Source: Streptomyces sp. JJ36
Lineage (GTDB): Bacteria > Actinomycetota > Actinomycetes > Streptomycetales > Streptomycetaceae
DNA length: 61,563 nucleotides
Assembly: GCF_021696945.1 (NCBI RefSeq)
Contig: NZ_JACYHE010000031.1
Coordinates: forward strand, 1-61,563
Reading direction: 5' to 3'
In this document: one piece after another, positions 24,121 to 32,170 of the stretch
How the letters are laid out: the number at the start of each line of letters is the position of its first letter
How positions within the stretch are numbered: the stretch's first letter is position 1
Notes under the pieces: model-generated
Databases searched by the model: none
Told to the model about the DNA's origin: nothing
What the model saw: the letters and a program-made list of their open reading frames with translations, nothing else
Program-made: the position numbers and the translations under genes

Positions 24121-25068
24121 ATGCGGGTCGTCATGTTCGGCTATCAGACCTGGGGCCACCGCACCCTGCAAGCGCTCCTGGACTCCGAGCACGACGTGGC
24201 GATGGTCGTGACCCACCCCAAGAGCGAGCACGCGTACGAGAAGATCTGGAGCGACTCCGTCGCCGACCTCGCCGAGGAACACGGCATACCCGTCGTCCTC
24301 CGCAACCGGCCCGACGACGAGGAACTCTTCGAGCGGCTCAAGGACGCCGACCCGGACATCATCGTGGCCAACAACTGGCGCACCTGGATCCCGCCGCGCA
24401 TCTACGGCCTGCCCCGGCACGGCACGCTCAACGTCCACGACTCGCTGCTGCCCGCCTACGCCGGCTTCTCCCCGCTGATCTGGGCGCTCATCAACGGCGA
24501 GCCCGAAGTCGGCGTCACCGCCCACATGATGGACGAGCAGCTCGACGCCGGCGACATCGTGCTGCAGCGGGCGGTCACCGTCGAACCGACGGACACCGCG
24601 ACCGACCTCTTCCACAAGACCGTCCCGCTGATCGCCCCCGTCACCACCGGCGCCCTCGACCTGATCGCCTCCGGGAAGGCCGAGTACACGAAGCAGGACC
24701 GGAGCAAGGCCAGCTTCTTCCACAAGCGCGCCATCGAGGACAGCCGCATCGACTGGAACTGGCCCGCCGAGGACCTTGAGCGCCTGATCCGCGCCCAGTC
24801 CGACCCGTACCCGAGCGCCTTCACCTACCACAAGGGCAAGCGGCTGGAGATCGTCAGCGCCGTCGTCTCCGAGGGACGGTACGGCGGCACCCCGGGCCGC
24901 ATCTTCTACCGCGAGGGCGACGGCGTCGTGATCGTCGCCGGCGCCGACGCCCGCACCGGCCGCAACCACGGCCTCGCGCTCACCCGCGTCCGCACCGAGG
25001 ACGGCCGCGACCTCCCGGCCACCGAGTACTTCACCGCCATGGGCGGCTACCTCACCAGCCACGCCTGA
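24121..25068 (+). CDS. Methionyl-tRNA formyltransferase-like hydroxyornithine formyltransferase
   Basis: This 315-aa N10-formyltetrahydrofolate-dependent transferase of the Fmt/CchA type would formylate N5-hydroxyornithine. The catalytic triad context is visible: Asn in IIVANNWRTW, His in LNVHDSLLPAYAGFSP and Asp in QLDAGDIVLQ. A smaller Fmt-like C-terminal domain follows (FFHKRAIEDSRIDWN onward). The start ATG has a strong GAGGAGGAA ribosome site. It is divergent from the monooxygenase and has its own iron box. No acetyltransferase gene is visible nearby, so formyl rather than acetyl hydroxamates are expected. It is not the housekeeping Fmt, judging by context. Confidence 0.93.
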   Translation: MRVVMFGYQTWGHRTLQALLDSEHDVAMVVTHPKSEHAYEKIWSDSVADLAEEHGIPVVLRNRPDDEELFERLKDADPDIIVANNWRTWIPPRIYGLPRHGTLNVHDSLLPAYAGFSPLIWALINGEPEVGVTAHMMDEQLDAGDIVLQRAVTVEPTDTATDLFHKTVPLIAPVTTGALDLIASGKAEYTKQDRSKASFFHKRAIEDSRIDWNWPAEDLERLIRAQSDPYPSAFTYHKGKRLEIVSAVVSEGRYGGTPGRIFYREGDGVVIVAGADARTGRNHGLALTRVRTEDGRDLPATEYFTAMGGYLTSHA

Positions 25069-25610
25069 GCGGGGCCCGGGGCGGGGGGCCGGGCCCGGCC
25101 CCCCGGCCCCCTGGACGGGCCACGGAAACCCCGGATACCGGGAGGGGCGAGCTCGGCCCCTCGGCGCGTTGGCCCGCGGGCCGCTCCGGCTGGGCCGACA
25201 ACGCGGAACGGGCCACGGAAACCCCGGATACCGGGAGGGGCGAGCTCGGCCCCTCGGCGCGTTGGCCCGCGGGCCGCTCCGGCTGGGCCGACAACGCGGA
25301 ACGGGCCACCGATGCCAGCCCGGCCCACCCGGCGCGCCGCAAACCGCGGGTCCGGGGCGCGTGCCGGGCGCCCCGGACCCGCCCCAGGGCCGTGGCCGCC
25401 CCGAACCCCCTGCTCACCCCGTGATCGCACCGCGGGGTGACAACCAAGACCACCGACGGAGAGGCATCCGCTACCCTGTCAGGGGTCGGCCGGGCCTCTC
25501 CGCCACGGCACCCGCCCCGTACCGGGGCGAACCGTACGGAACCCCGCCCGGCCTCCGGGTTCGCCGCACGGCCCAGGCCCCACCGGGCCCGCCCTGCACA
25601 GCGAACCCCC
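25069..25610. other. Intergenic region with duplicated hairpin-rich segment
   Basis: This 542-bp gap between the formyltransferase and tRNA-Arg holds no convincing gene. Its left half is a 93-bp tandem duplication listed separately. The right half is featureless, with a slightly lower-GC patch around 25430-25490 (tgacaaccaagaccacc, gctaccctgtcagg) that could hold the tRNA promoter. Confidence 0.6.
25115..25309. repeat. 93-bp perfect tandem duplication (two copies plus 9 bp)
   Basis: Two identical copies occupy 25115-25207 and 25208-25300, and a third begins at 25301 but diverges after ACGGGCCAC. Each copy contains a hairpin GAGGGGC-gagctcg-GCCCCTC and the 12-bp palindrome GGCCCGCGGGCC. The unit may act as a terminator, since it begins 47 bp after the formyltransferase stop. 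Perfect identity suggests a recent duplication. Confidence 0.9.
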
Positions 25611-25686
25611 GCCTCCGTAGCTCAGGGGATAGAGCACCGCTCTCCTAAAGCGGGTGTCGCAGGTTCGAATCCTGCCGGGGGCACCA
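25611..25686 (+). tRNA. tRNA-Arg (anticodon CCT)
   Basis: A complete cloverleaf: acceptor stem GCCTCCG/CGGGGGC, D-arm with AGCTCAGGGGATAGAGC, anticodon stem CCGCT/AGCGG with loop CTCCTAA giving anticodon CCT, and a T-arm with GGTTCGAATCC. The discriminator A is at 25683 and the CCA end is encoded at 25684-25686. It decodes AGG, a rare codon here. This tRNA family is a frequent integration target, and an integrase remnant lies just downstream. Confidence 0.97.
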
Positions 25687-25690
25687 GCGC

Positions 25691-25724
25691 GAACGCCCCG
25701 GACCGAGCAAGGTCCGGGGCGTTC
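25691..25724 (+). terminator. Terminator hairpin of tRNA-Arg
   Basis: A perfect 14-bp stem GAACGCCCCGGACC/GGTCCGGGGCGTTC with loop GAGCAA starts 5 bp after the CCA end. There is no U-tract, as is common in high-GC actinobacteria. Confidence 0.85.
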
Positions 25725-25741
25725 GACATCCAGCCCCGGCA

Positions 25742-25901
25742 TCAACGGCGACGGTCGTTGCGCCGCGTCAGCAGCCGGGCCATGTGGCTGATCGCTCACC
25801 GCTGGTCCGAGGCAGGGAACCACGCCGGCCGCCATCAGCAGGGTCGCGCAGCAATGCCGGGCATCGTGCAACCGGACGACGCGGAGAGCGTGCCGGACGG
25901 A
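25742..25901 (-). pseudogene. Remnant of a tyrosine-recombinase integrase C-terminus
   Basis: One minus-strand frame reads VVRLHDARHCCATLLMAAGV, matching the conserved RxHDxRHxxATLLxxxGV box of phage and ICE integrases. The following stretch loses the frame. In the next frame AISHMARLLTRRNDRRR then a stop resembles an integrase tail. About 40 residues with the catalytic Tyr are missing and nothing precedes the fragment, so it is a dead relic. Its place 56 bp after tRNA-Arg fits an old element integrated at the tRNA 3' end. Confidence 0.7.
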
Positions 25902-25964
25902 CGGCAGACAGTACGCTGAGGCCAGGGGGATCAGGTCCGCAGCACAGCGTCCAGGAGGTGCTTC

Positions 25965-26531
25965 ATGACGGCCGAGATGACGGCCCCGGCGTGGATGCAT
26001 GAGCAGATCACGGCGGAGGAGTACGAGTCCTGGTCCGAGGAGCAGTGCGCCGGTATCGAGATCGTGGACGGGATGGTCGTCGTGAGTCCGAGTGCGTCCA
26101 AGCGACACAACCGGCTGGCCCGGATTCTGGCGAACGCCCTGGACGCCGCCGCGGGCCTGGAGTGGAACGCCGACACGGACTTCGACGTCCGGCTTCAGGA
26201 CGTCCCGCTCACCAACCGCCGTCCGGACGTCATCGTGTACCGCGCAGACACTCTCGACATCACCCCCACCCGCCCTGAGCACGTACTGCTTGTCGCGGAG
26301 GTGGTGTCGCCGGGCTCGGAGACCACCGACCGGATCGTGAAGGTCGACCAGTACGCCAAGGCAGGCATCAGTTTCTACTGGCGGATCGAACAGGCCGCGA
26401 CGGGCGTTCCTCTCGTGTACACCTACGTTCTCGACCCCGCGACGAAGACCTACCGGGACGGAGACGTGTTCACCGGCGTACTCAAGGTAGCGGCCCCCTT
26501 CGCGGTGGAGATCGACCTCGGCCAGGTCTGA
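25965..26531 (+). CDS. Uma2-family (DUF820) PD-(D/E)XK nuclease-like protein
   Basis: The 188-aa protein has the Uma2 pattern: an N-terminal EYESWSEEQCAGIEIVDGMVVVSPSASKRHNRL, then TNRRPDVIVYR, then VLLVAEVVSPGSETTDRIVKVDQYAKAGISFYW. The acidic residues in RRPD and the AEV-x(17)-K arrangement correspond to the PD-(D/E)XK core. Members are abundant in Streptomyces and cyanobacteria; most have unknown function and some are mobile-element associated. The ATG at 25965 follows CAGGAGGTGCTTC. Upstream lies the integrase remnant, and downstream is a convergent gene. Confidence 0.9.
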   Translation: MTAEMTAPAWMHEQITAEEYESWSEEQCAGIEIVDGMVVVSPSASKRHNRLARILANALDAAAGLEWNADTDFDVRLQDVPLTNRRPDVIVYRADTLDITPTRPEHVLLVAEVVSPGSETTDRIVKVDQYAKAGISFYWRIEQAATGVPLVYTYVLDPATKTYRDGDVFTGVLKVAAPFAVEIDLGQV

Positions 26532-26789
26532 CCCACGCGCAGCATTCGGCAGCACGTGAGCGATGCGGAATCGGACTGCCCGGTGCAGGGGGAAGTAAGC
26601 CTGATCAAGTGCTCCCCAGGCTTCCCCGGGTGCGGCGCGTGACGCCACGCAGCTTCCGCCGGGCGAGCCGGGGCCGGCAGGTCGAGCGCGCCCTGCCGAC
26701 CGGCCTTGGGCGAGCACCTCCCGGCCGGCGTCGCCACCCGCAGTGCCGGTCTCGCCGGCCGGTGCCCTGCCCCGCGCAACCCGCGCCCC

Positions 26790-29384
26790 TCAGCCCCCGC
26801 CGGTCAGCGCCCGGGCGAGGTCGTGCGCCGTGGCCGGGCCGCCCGGGACGAACGGCCCGTCCGCCCGGTGGGCTGCGTCCAAGGCGGGGGTCAGGCTGCG
26901 GGCCCGCTGGGCGGGTACGCGCTCCAGCACGGTGGTCCCGGTCTCGGCCTCCAGCGCGGGAGCGTATCCGGCGGCCCGCAGGGCGGCGAGGGTCTCCTGC
27001 TCTCCGGCGGTGGAGATGAGCACCGTGGGGGCGATGCGTCGCAGCCGCAGCCTGGCCAGTCCGCGGGCGCGTACGACCTCCTCGAGCAGGCTGGTGTCGT
27101 CGGAGCGGACGCAGCACGGCGATCGCACGACGCGGAGCCGCCCGTGGCTGCGCGCGGTGTCCTTGAGGGTGTAGGCGAGCGGCTGCGGCAGTTCCCCTCC
27201 TTCGGCGACCTCGCGGAGGCGGGCGTGTACCTCGTCGGCGTCCCATCCGGCGTCGTACGCCCGGCGCAGCGAGGCCGGGGTGATGCGCCAGACCACGGCG
27301 TGCCCCTCGGACTCGATGTCGCCGACGGCGGAGAGCAGTTCGCTCAGCCCGGGCGCGGGCGTGCCGGTGACGGTGGCGGTGGAGTCGGCCTGGAAGCGTG
27401 CGGTGGTGGCCGGAGCCGGCAGCATGCGGTGCAGTGCGGCGCGGACGCCGGCCAGCGCTTCGGCCAGCCTGGGATGGGAGGCGAGGTCCGTCCCCAGCCC
27501 TTCGGTGCCGGGCACTCCGGCGACCGAGGGGTCGGCGTACGCGCCGGGCACGGCGGGGTAGTGCCGGGCGGCGCCGGCGTCGAGGAGCCGGGTCACCGCC
27601 CGGCCGGCGTCGGTGAGCGCGCCGTGTGCCACCAGTCCCAGGAGTCCGGCTTCCGCGAGGGTGGCGTCGAGCCGCCGGTGCAGAGCCGCACCGAAGGGCG
27701 GCAGGCCGTCTGCGCCGCTGCCGTCGTCCCCGCCTTCCGCGTCCCCGCCTTCCGCGTCCCCGCTTTCCGCGTCCCCGCTTTCCGCGTCCGCGCCTTCCGC
27801 GTCCTCGCCTTCCGCGTCCTCGACCAGCGTGTGCAGCACCGGCTCGAACCAGGCCGCGCAGGCGAGCAGTTCCTCGCACGCCGCCCGGTCCTGCCGCAGA
27901 CCGTGGCCGTCGGGCAGGGTGGCCAACGCCCGGAGCACGCCGTGCCGCAACGGCACCGCGAGCGGATCGTCGGGGGCGACCAGGGCGACTGGCGTGTCGC
28001 CGTCGTCGGGCCAGTGGCTGAGGGTCTCCGGCAGCACAGCCCATGCGGAGATCAGCGGCAGCAGTTTGGCCGCGGGCCCGGCTGCGGACCAGGCGTCGTA
28101 TCGCTCGGTGGGCAGCACCCTGGCCGGCGGCCGCCGGCTGCCGCCGCGCGCTCCGCCGCGTCCCCGGTCCCGTGCCGGTTCGTCCGCCTCGGCCTCCTGC
28201 GGAGCGGCGAGCCCGGCGTGCGCCGCCAGGTCCAGCCACAGCCGGGCGTGCGCTTCGTCAGCCCCGGCCGCCTTGGCCAGCCGCCGGGTGTCGCGCACCG
28301 CGACACCACCCGCCTTGCGTACGGTGACGGGGCGCGCTGCCAGCTCGCGCAGCACCAGCTCCGCCCGCCAGGCGGCGGCCCCGGCGGCGACCGCCCCCTG
28401 ACCGTCCCACTCGCGCGGCAGCGGCACGGTGCGGGTGAGCGGCTCCGGGTCGAGGCGCAGCACCGGTGTCCACCCGTCCCGCAGGGCCCGGCCCACCTCG
28501 TACGGCAGCTCCACCAGGTCCTCGTCGACCGGCACGACCATGCCGTGGGCCGCCAGCCAGTCGGTGCCCTCGTCACCGCTTCCGCCGTCCCGGAAACCGA
28601 ACTTCGGCTTCGAAGCGCCGTACGGGCCGCCGTAGAGGCCGCCGCCCAGCCGCTCGAAGCAGTGCGTCAGCATCCACGGCGGGCCCGGGGCCAGTCGCTC
28701 CAGCAGGTCGTGCGCCGCCGGGGGTGCGGCGGTCAGCAGGTCCCGTACGAGGTACGGGTCGCCGAGCATCCGGCAGATGTGCTGCTGTGCGGCGTCGCGG
28801 GTACGTGGCTCCTCCGCACCGAGCACGGTGGCGATCTGCTTGATCTCCGGGGCGTTGAACGAGCGTGTCAGCAGGGTGTCGACCGGCCGGCCGTACGCCG
28901 CGAGGTCGGCGGCCTGCGCGTGCAGCGCCGCGGGCAGCGCCAGCCGGCCCGCGGGGGCGGGCAGCAACAGCGCCCGCGCCCGCAGGCGCTCCGTCACCTC
29001 GGTGAGACGCTCCCGGGTGACCCCCTCGGCCTGGGCGAGGTAGTCCAGCACCTCGGTCTCGGGCAGCAACCGGTCGTACGGTTCCACCTCCGGAGCGGGT
29101 GGCGCCCCTCCCGCGTACGCGGAGAAGGGCGGCGGCGGCAGCGGCCCGTGCCGTTCGAGAGCGAGTTCGGTGAGGGCTGCGAGCAACTGCAGTTCACCGG
29201 CTGTCAGGTGGTCCAGGCCCCGCGCCACCGACGCGTCGGTCAGGAGATGGCCGGCCAGCGCGTCGAACGAGGTGAGCCGTACGTGTCCGGCCGCTTCCGG
29301 CAGCCGGCGCTCCTCGAGGAGCTCGGTCAGGCGGGGCTCCGGGAGGTCCCGCAGCCACTTCTTCAGGGCGGTTCGCGCATGCAC
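26790..29384 (-). CDS. Helicase-C_3/XPB-like domain protein
   Basis: This 864-aa actinobacterial protein is usually annotated as helicase-associated. The C-terminal third (from about residue 640, FQADSTATVTGTPAPGLSELLSAVGDIESEGHAVVWRITPASLRRA to ETLAALRAAGYAPALEAE) resembles the XPB/Ssl2-like Helicase_C_3 domain. No Walker A or DEAD box is present, so helicase activity is unlikely. The N-terminal half is helical, starting ALKKWLRDLPEPRLTELLEERRLP. An acidic low-complexity segment of six five-residue units (EDAEG/GDAES) sits near residue 530. The chosen GTG at 29384 has GGAG only three bases upstream, so the start is uncertain. In Streptomyces this gene often pairs with an XPB-type helicase gene, but none is adjacent here. 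Confidence 0.8.
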   Translation of the reverse strand: MHARTALKKWLRDLPEPRLTELLEERRLPEAAGHVRLTSFDALAGHLLTDASVARGLDHLTAGELQLLAALTELALERHGPLPPPPFSAYAGGAPPAPEVEPYDRLLPETEVLDYLAQAEGVTRERLTEVTERLRARALLLPAPAGRLALPAALHAQAADLAAYGRPVDTLLTRSFNAPEIKQIATVLGAEEPRTRDAAQQHICRMLGDPYLVRDLLTAAPPAAHDLLERLAPGPPWMLTHCFERLGGGLYGGPYGASKPKFGFRDGGSGDEGTDWLAAHGMVVPVDEDLVELPYEVGRALRDGWTPVLRLDPEPLTRTVPLPREWDGQGAVAAGAAAWRAELVLRELAARPVTVRKAGGVAVRDTRRLAKAAGADEAHARLWLDLAAHAGLAAPQEAEADEPARDRGRGGARGGSRRPPARVLPTERYDAWSAAGPAAKLLPLISAWAVLPETLSHWPDDGDTPVALVAPDDPLAVPLRHGVLRALATLPDGHGLRQDRAACEELLACAAWFEPVLHTLVEDAEGEDAEGADAESGDAESGDAEGGDAEGGDDGSGADGLPPFGAALHRRLDATLAEAGLLGLVAHGALTDAGRAVTRLLDAGAARHYPAVPGAYADPSVAGVPGTEGLGTDLASHPRLAEALAGVRAALHRMLPAPATTARFQADSTATVTGTPAPGLSELLSAVGDIESEGHAVVWRITPASLRRAYDAGWDADEVHARLREVAEGGELPQPLAYTLKDTARSHGRLRVVRSPCCVRSDDTSLLEEVVRARGLARLRLRRIAPTVLISTAGEQETLAALRAAGYAPALEAETGTTVLERVPAQRARSLTPALDAAHRADGPFVPGGPATAHDLARALTGGG
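27731..27820 (-). repeat. Six tandem 15-bp units inside the helicase-C-like gene
   Basis: Six consecutive copies of a 15-bp unit (CGCCTTCCGCGTCCC with single-base variants) encode alternating EDAEG and GDAES/GDAEG. Fifteen base pairs keeps the frame, so copy-number change would only lengthen the acidic linker. Confidence 0.9.
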
Positions 29385-29691
29385 GATCTCCGAGCGTAGA
29401 GCAGGAGGGGATACGGCATGCCGGTCCTCAGCCGCTCGGCCACCGGGCAGGGGAGGGAGCCGGACCCGTTGCCTCCCGAGGGCCGGCGCACCCCGGCCGT
29501 GCGAGCAGGCACTGCTGCTCCCTGACTCCGTCGACAAGGCCGGGACGGCTGATGATCGCCCCAGCCGTATGGGGGCCGGACCGGAGCGGCGAGGCCGACG
29601 GGAGCTGGGGCGCGACAGGGGAGCGTCCGCGCGCCAGGGGGCCTGTGTACGCCCTTGCCAGGCGTGAAGCGGACACGTCACTCTTACTGTC
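29385..29691. other. Divergent promoter region upstream of the SLATT operon
   Basis: This 307-bp space lies between the minus-strand helicase-C-like gene and the plus-strand DUF4231 gene and so should hold both promoters. A TACTGT hexamer at 29685-29690 resembles a -10 element but lies directly next to the first ATG. No palindrome or known operator is evident and there is no gene. Confidence 0.4.
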
Positions 29692-30591
29692 ATGCCGGGG
29701 GGAGTGGACACGCGTGGGCTGGCGTTGTCGGGCAGCCACTTACCGGCGATGTTCCGGTCGGCGGATCAGGCGTCGCTCAGCGGGCAGAGGGACACCGTGC
29801 GCTGGTCGGCAGCGCAGTTGTCGTTGCTCATCGCCGCTGCCGTGCTCAGCGCGACAGACCTCCGCGCGGGTGAACACCTGAATGTCGGCGACCTGTTGGC
29901 AGCCGCGGCGCTGACGGGCTCGTTGCTTCCCGCCGTGTGGCTTGCGTCGAGCGTTCCCCAGCGGCGGTGGTATCAGGGCCGGGCGGCAGCAGAATCGGTG
30001 AAGACGCTGGCCTGGAGGTATGCCGTCCGAGCGGAGCCGTTCACCGACTCCGAAACCGCGGACGAGAAGTACCTCGGCAGGCTCGAGGAGATCCTGCGGA
30101 GCTTACGGGACCTGGACTGGGCACCGGCCGCCGGCGAGCCGGCCGAGATCACCGCACGCATGCGGCGGCTCCGCAGAGCACCGCTGGAGGTGCGGCAGAA
30201 GGTCTATCTCCAGGGTCGTCTCGATGACCAGTACGCCTGGTACACGCGAAGGGCACGCCGCTTCGGCCGGCTGGCGCGGGTCTGGTCGACGGCAGCGGGC
30301 GTGACCACGGCGCTGGGTCTCCTTGCGGGTTTTCTGCAGGGCTTCGGCCTGCTTGCCTTCGATGTGCTCGGCACGGCGTCCGCGATGTCCGCAGCAGCAA
30401 CCGCCTGGGTGCAGCTGAAGCAGTTCCAGCCCCAGTCCACCGCCTATCTCCTGACCAGCCACGAGTTGCTGCTCGCCCGGACCCGGCTCACTCCTGACTG
30501 CAGCGAGGAGTCATGGGCCCGGTTGTGTGGAGCGACGGAGGACGCGATCTCCCGCGAACACACGATGTGGCTGGCGCGGAGAGTCGTATGA
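29692..30591 (+). CDS. DUF4231/SLATT-type four-helix membrane protein
   Basis: The 299-aa protein has two hydrophobic pairs, at about residues 38-90 and 200-245. They flank a charged cytosolic stretch that starts with the DUF4231-like block RRWYQGRAAAESVKTLAWRYAVRAEPF. The SLATT superfamily comprises predicted membrane-pore effectors, often next to nucleotide-second-messenger conflict genes. It is the first gene of a compact operon: the next start is 20 bp after its stop, and both following genes encode kinase-TIR fusions. It contains a TTA codon at 30103, so translation may depend on the bldA tRNA. No ribosome site precedes the ATG at 29692, and a GTG at 29704 is an alternative. Inferred role: membrane-disrupting effector or sensor. 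Confidence 0.75.
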   Translation: MPGGVDTRGLALSGSHLPAMFRSADQASLSGQRDTVRWSAAQLSLLIAAAVLSATDLRAGEHLNVGDLLAAAALTGSLLPAVWLASSVPQRRWYQGRAAAESVKTLAWRYAVRAEPFTDSETADEKYLGRLEEILRSLRDLDWAPAAGEPAEITARMRRLRRAPLEVRQKVYLQGRLDDQYAWYTRRARRFGRLARVWSTAAGVTTALGLLAGFLQGFGLLAFDVLGTASAMSAAATAWVQLKQFQPQSTAYLLTSHELLLARTRLTPDCSEESWARLCGATEDAISREHTMWLARRVV

Positions 30592-30610
30592 CGTCAAGGA
30601 GGCCGATCCG

Positions 30611-32170
30611 TTGAGAGACGTCGAGCAGGACGCCGGGAGACCGGACATCGTGGGATTCGGCGCACTGAACGTCGATCTCATCGCGGGTTCTTCCGGGCTG
30701 AGCGCCCACGCTGCCGAGCACGTCACGGAGTCGATAGCGCGCTTCGAGTGGAACAGGGAGACCCCCGTCGACGAAGGGACGATCCTGGAAGTGGTGGACC
30801 GCCTGGACGCAGCCTCGTTGAGCGCGTCACTCGGCGGATCCGCATGGATCACGCTCTTCACATTGGCGCAGATGCGCGCAGGTCTCCGGCTCGGATACGT
30901 GGGAGTGGTGGGACGCATGGTCAAGCCGGGGCTGTCCTTCACCGGGCAGATGGACAGGCTCGCCATCGACCGGCGGTGGGTGGCGCAGGTGTCGGGGCGC
31001 TCGTGCGGGATCTGCCTTTCCTACATCGACGACACCGACCGCGTCATGCTGACCCACCCGGGCGCCAACTTCGAGATGGGGGCGTATTTACGGCGCCACT
31101 CGGTGCAGATTGCGGAGTACCTGGCGTCAGCGCGGCACGTGCATGTGACCTCCTTCCTCGACGAGGAGACCCCGGGCGAGATGGTGCGCATATTACGCAA
31201 GGCCAAGCAACTCGACCCGCTGCTGCGGGTCAGTTTCGACCCCGGCTACGACTGGGCGGTGCACAGAAGCCGCGACATCGCAGGACTGCTGGAACTCGCC
31301 GACCTGGTGTTCGTCAACTACCGCGAGTTCAAGGCACTGGGAGAGTACGCGCACGGGGAATCCGACGAAGCGATAGCCGACAAGGCTCTCGGCCGGTGCG
31401 CACCGCGGTGTGTCATGTTCGTCACCAAACGCTACGACCTGGTCCAGGTGTTCCGGCGCGGGCCAAATGGCATCTCTGCGCGCAAGTTCCACTTGGAGAG
31501 ACCGACGCGGGAGACCGACATCGAGGACGCGACAGGAGCCGGCGACGTCTTCGCCGCCGGAGTTCTCGCCTCGGCCTCGTCGGCCCGCCTCCGCTTGGAA
31601 CTCGGTGCTTACCTGGGTCTGAGCCTCGCTCGCTACAAGGCCCAGCAGAGACCCGGCCGGCCCGTCGTTCTTCCCGACCTCTCGAACGGATTTCTGCAAC
31701 AACGTGAGTCGCTGCCGCCCAGCGGCCGACGCCCCCCGGGCGTGCTCCTGGTGCACGACGGTCATCCCCAGCGGCACGAGCTCCGTCACTTCATCGAGCG
31801 ACGCTGTGGGCTGCGCCTTTACGAACTCACGTCGGAAGTGGCATGTGGCCGGGAGGCCGAGTCGGCATTGCGTGACCATCTCGACCGCTGTTGCTTCGCC
31901 GTGTGTCTTCTCAGCTCGCAGGAGTCGTTCCCCCGCAGTGAACGCTACCGATCCGATCAAAGCATCATCCACCAAGCTGGTTTACTCCACGGGCGCTACG
32001 GATTCGATCGCGTGGCCATCCTCGCGGAGCACGGGTGCGACACTTTCTCCAATATCGCCGGACTGATCCGTCTGGACTTTCCGAAGAACCGGGTACACAG
32101 CGTCTTCCTGGAGCTGGAACGCATGCTGGCCAGGGAAGGAATGTTGCGAGGAGGCAGGAGTGATGGATGA
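30611..32170 (+). CDS. PfkB-kinase/TIR fusion, divergent (probably inactive) paralogue
   Basis: A 519-aa two-domain protein. Residues 10-370 are PfkB/ribokinase-like: PDIVGFGALNVDL at the start, the GG motif at residues 76-83 reading GGSAWITL, and IEDATGAGDVFAAGVL with the catalytic-position Asp312. The GG motif has Ile80 where PfkB proteins, including the paralogue downstream, have Asn. Residues 375-510 resemble the TIR domain of CD-NTase-associated protein 12 (VLLVHDG, CCFAVCLLSS, IIHQAGLLHGRYGFDRVAIL). Gln455 replaces the usual Glu of the ELG/EVG motif. Both changes suggest a pseudo-enzyme. The TTG start has an ideal AAGGAGG eight bases upstream. Three TTA codons lie at 31088, 31193 and 31982. 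It overlaps the next gene by eight bases. Confidence 0.85.
   Translation: MRDVEQDAGRPDIVGFGALNVDLIAGSSGLSAHAAEHVTESIARFEWNRETPVDEGTILEVVDRLDAASLSASLGGSAWITLFTLAQMRAGLRLGYVGVVGRMVKPGLSFTGQMDRLAIDRRWVAQVSGRSCGICLSYIDDTDRVMLTHPGANFEMGAYLRRHSVQIAEYLASARHVHVTSFLDEETPGEMVRILRKAKQLDPLLRVSFDPGYDWAVHRSRDIAGLLELADLVFVNYREFKALGEYAHGESDEAIADKALGRCAPRCVMFVTKRYDLVQVFRRGPNGISARKFHLERPTRETDIEDATGAGDVFAAGVLASASSARLRLELGAYLGLSLARYKAQQRPGRPVVLPDLSNGFLQQRESLPPSGRRPPGVLLVHDGHPQRHELRHFIERRCGLRLYELTSEVACGREAESALRDHLDRCCFAVCLLSSQESFPRSERYRSDQSIIHQAGLLHGRYGFDRVAILAEHGCDTFSNIAGLIRLDFPKNRVHSVFLELERMLAREGMLRGGRSDG

Noticed and set aside
25479..26717. Minus-strand open frame running through the tRNA-Arg gene
   Set aside because: The segment with GRIRTCDTRF is the antisense of the tRNA, a well-known false protein. 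The rest is antisense to the Uma2 gene. Only the short integrase-like box is kept, as a relic.
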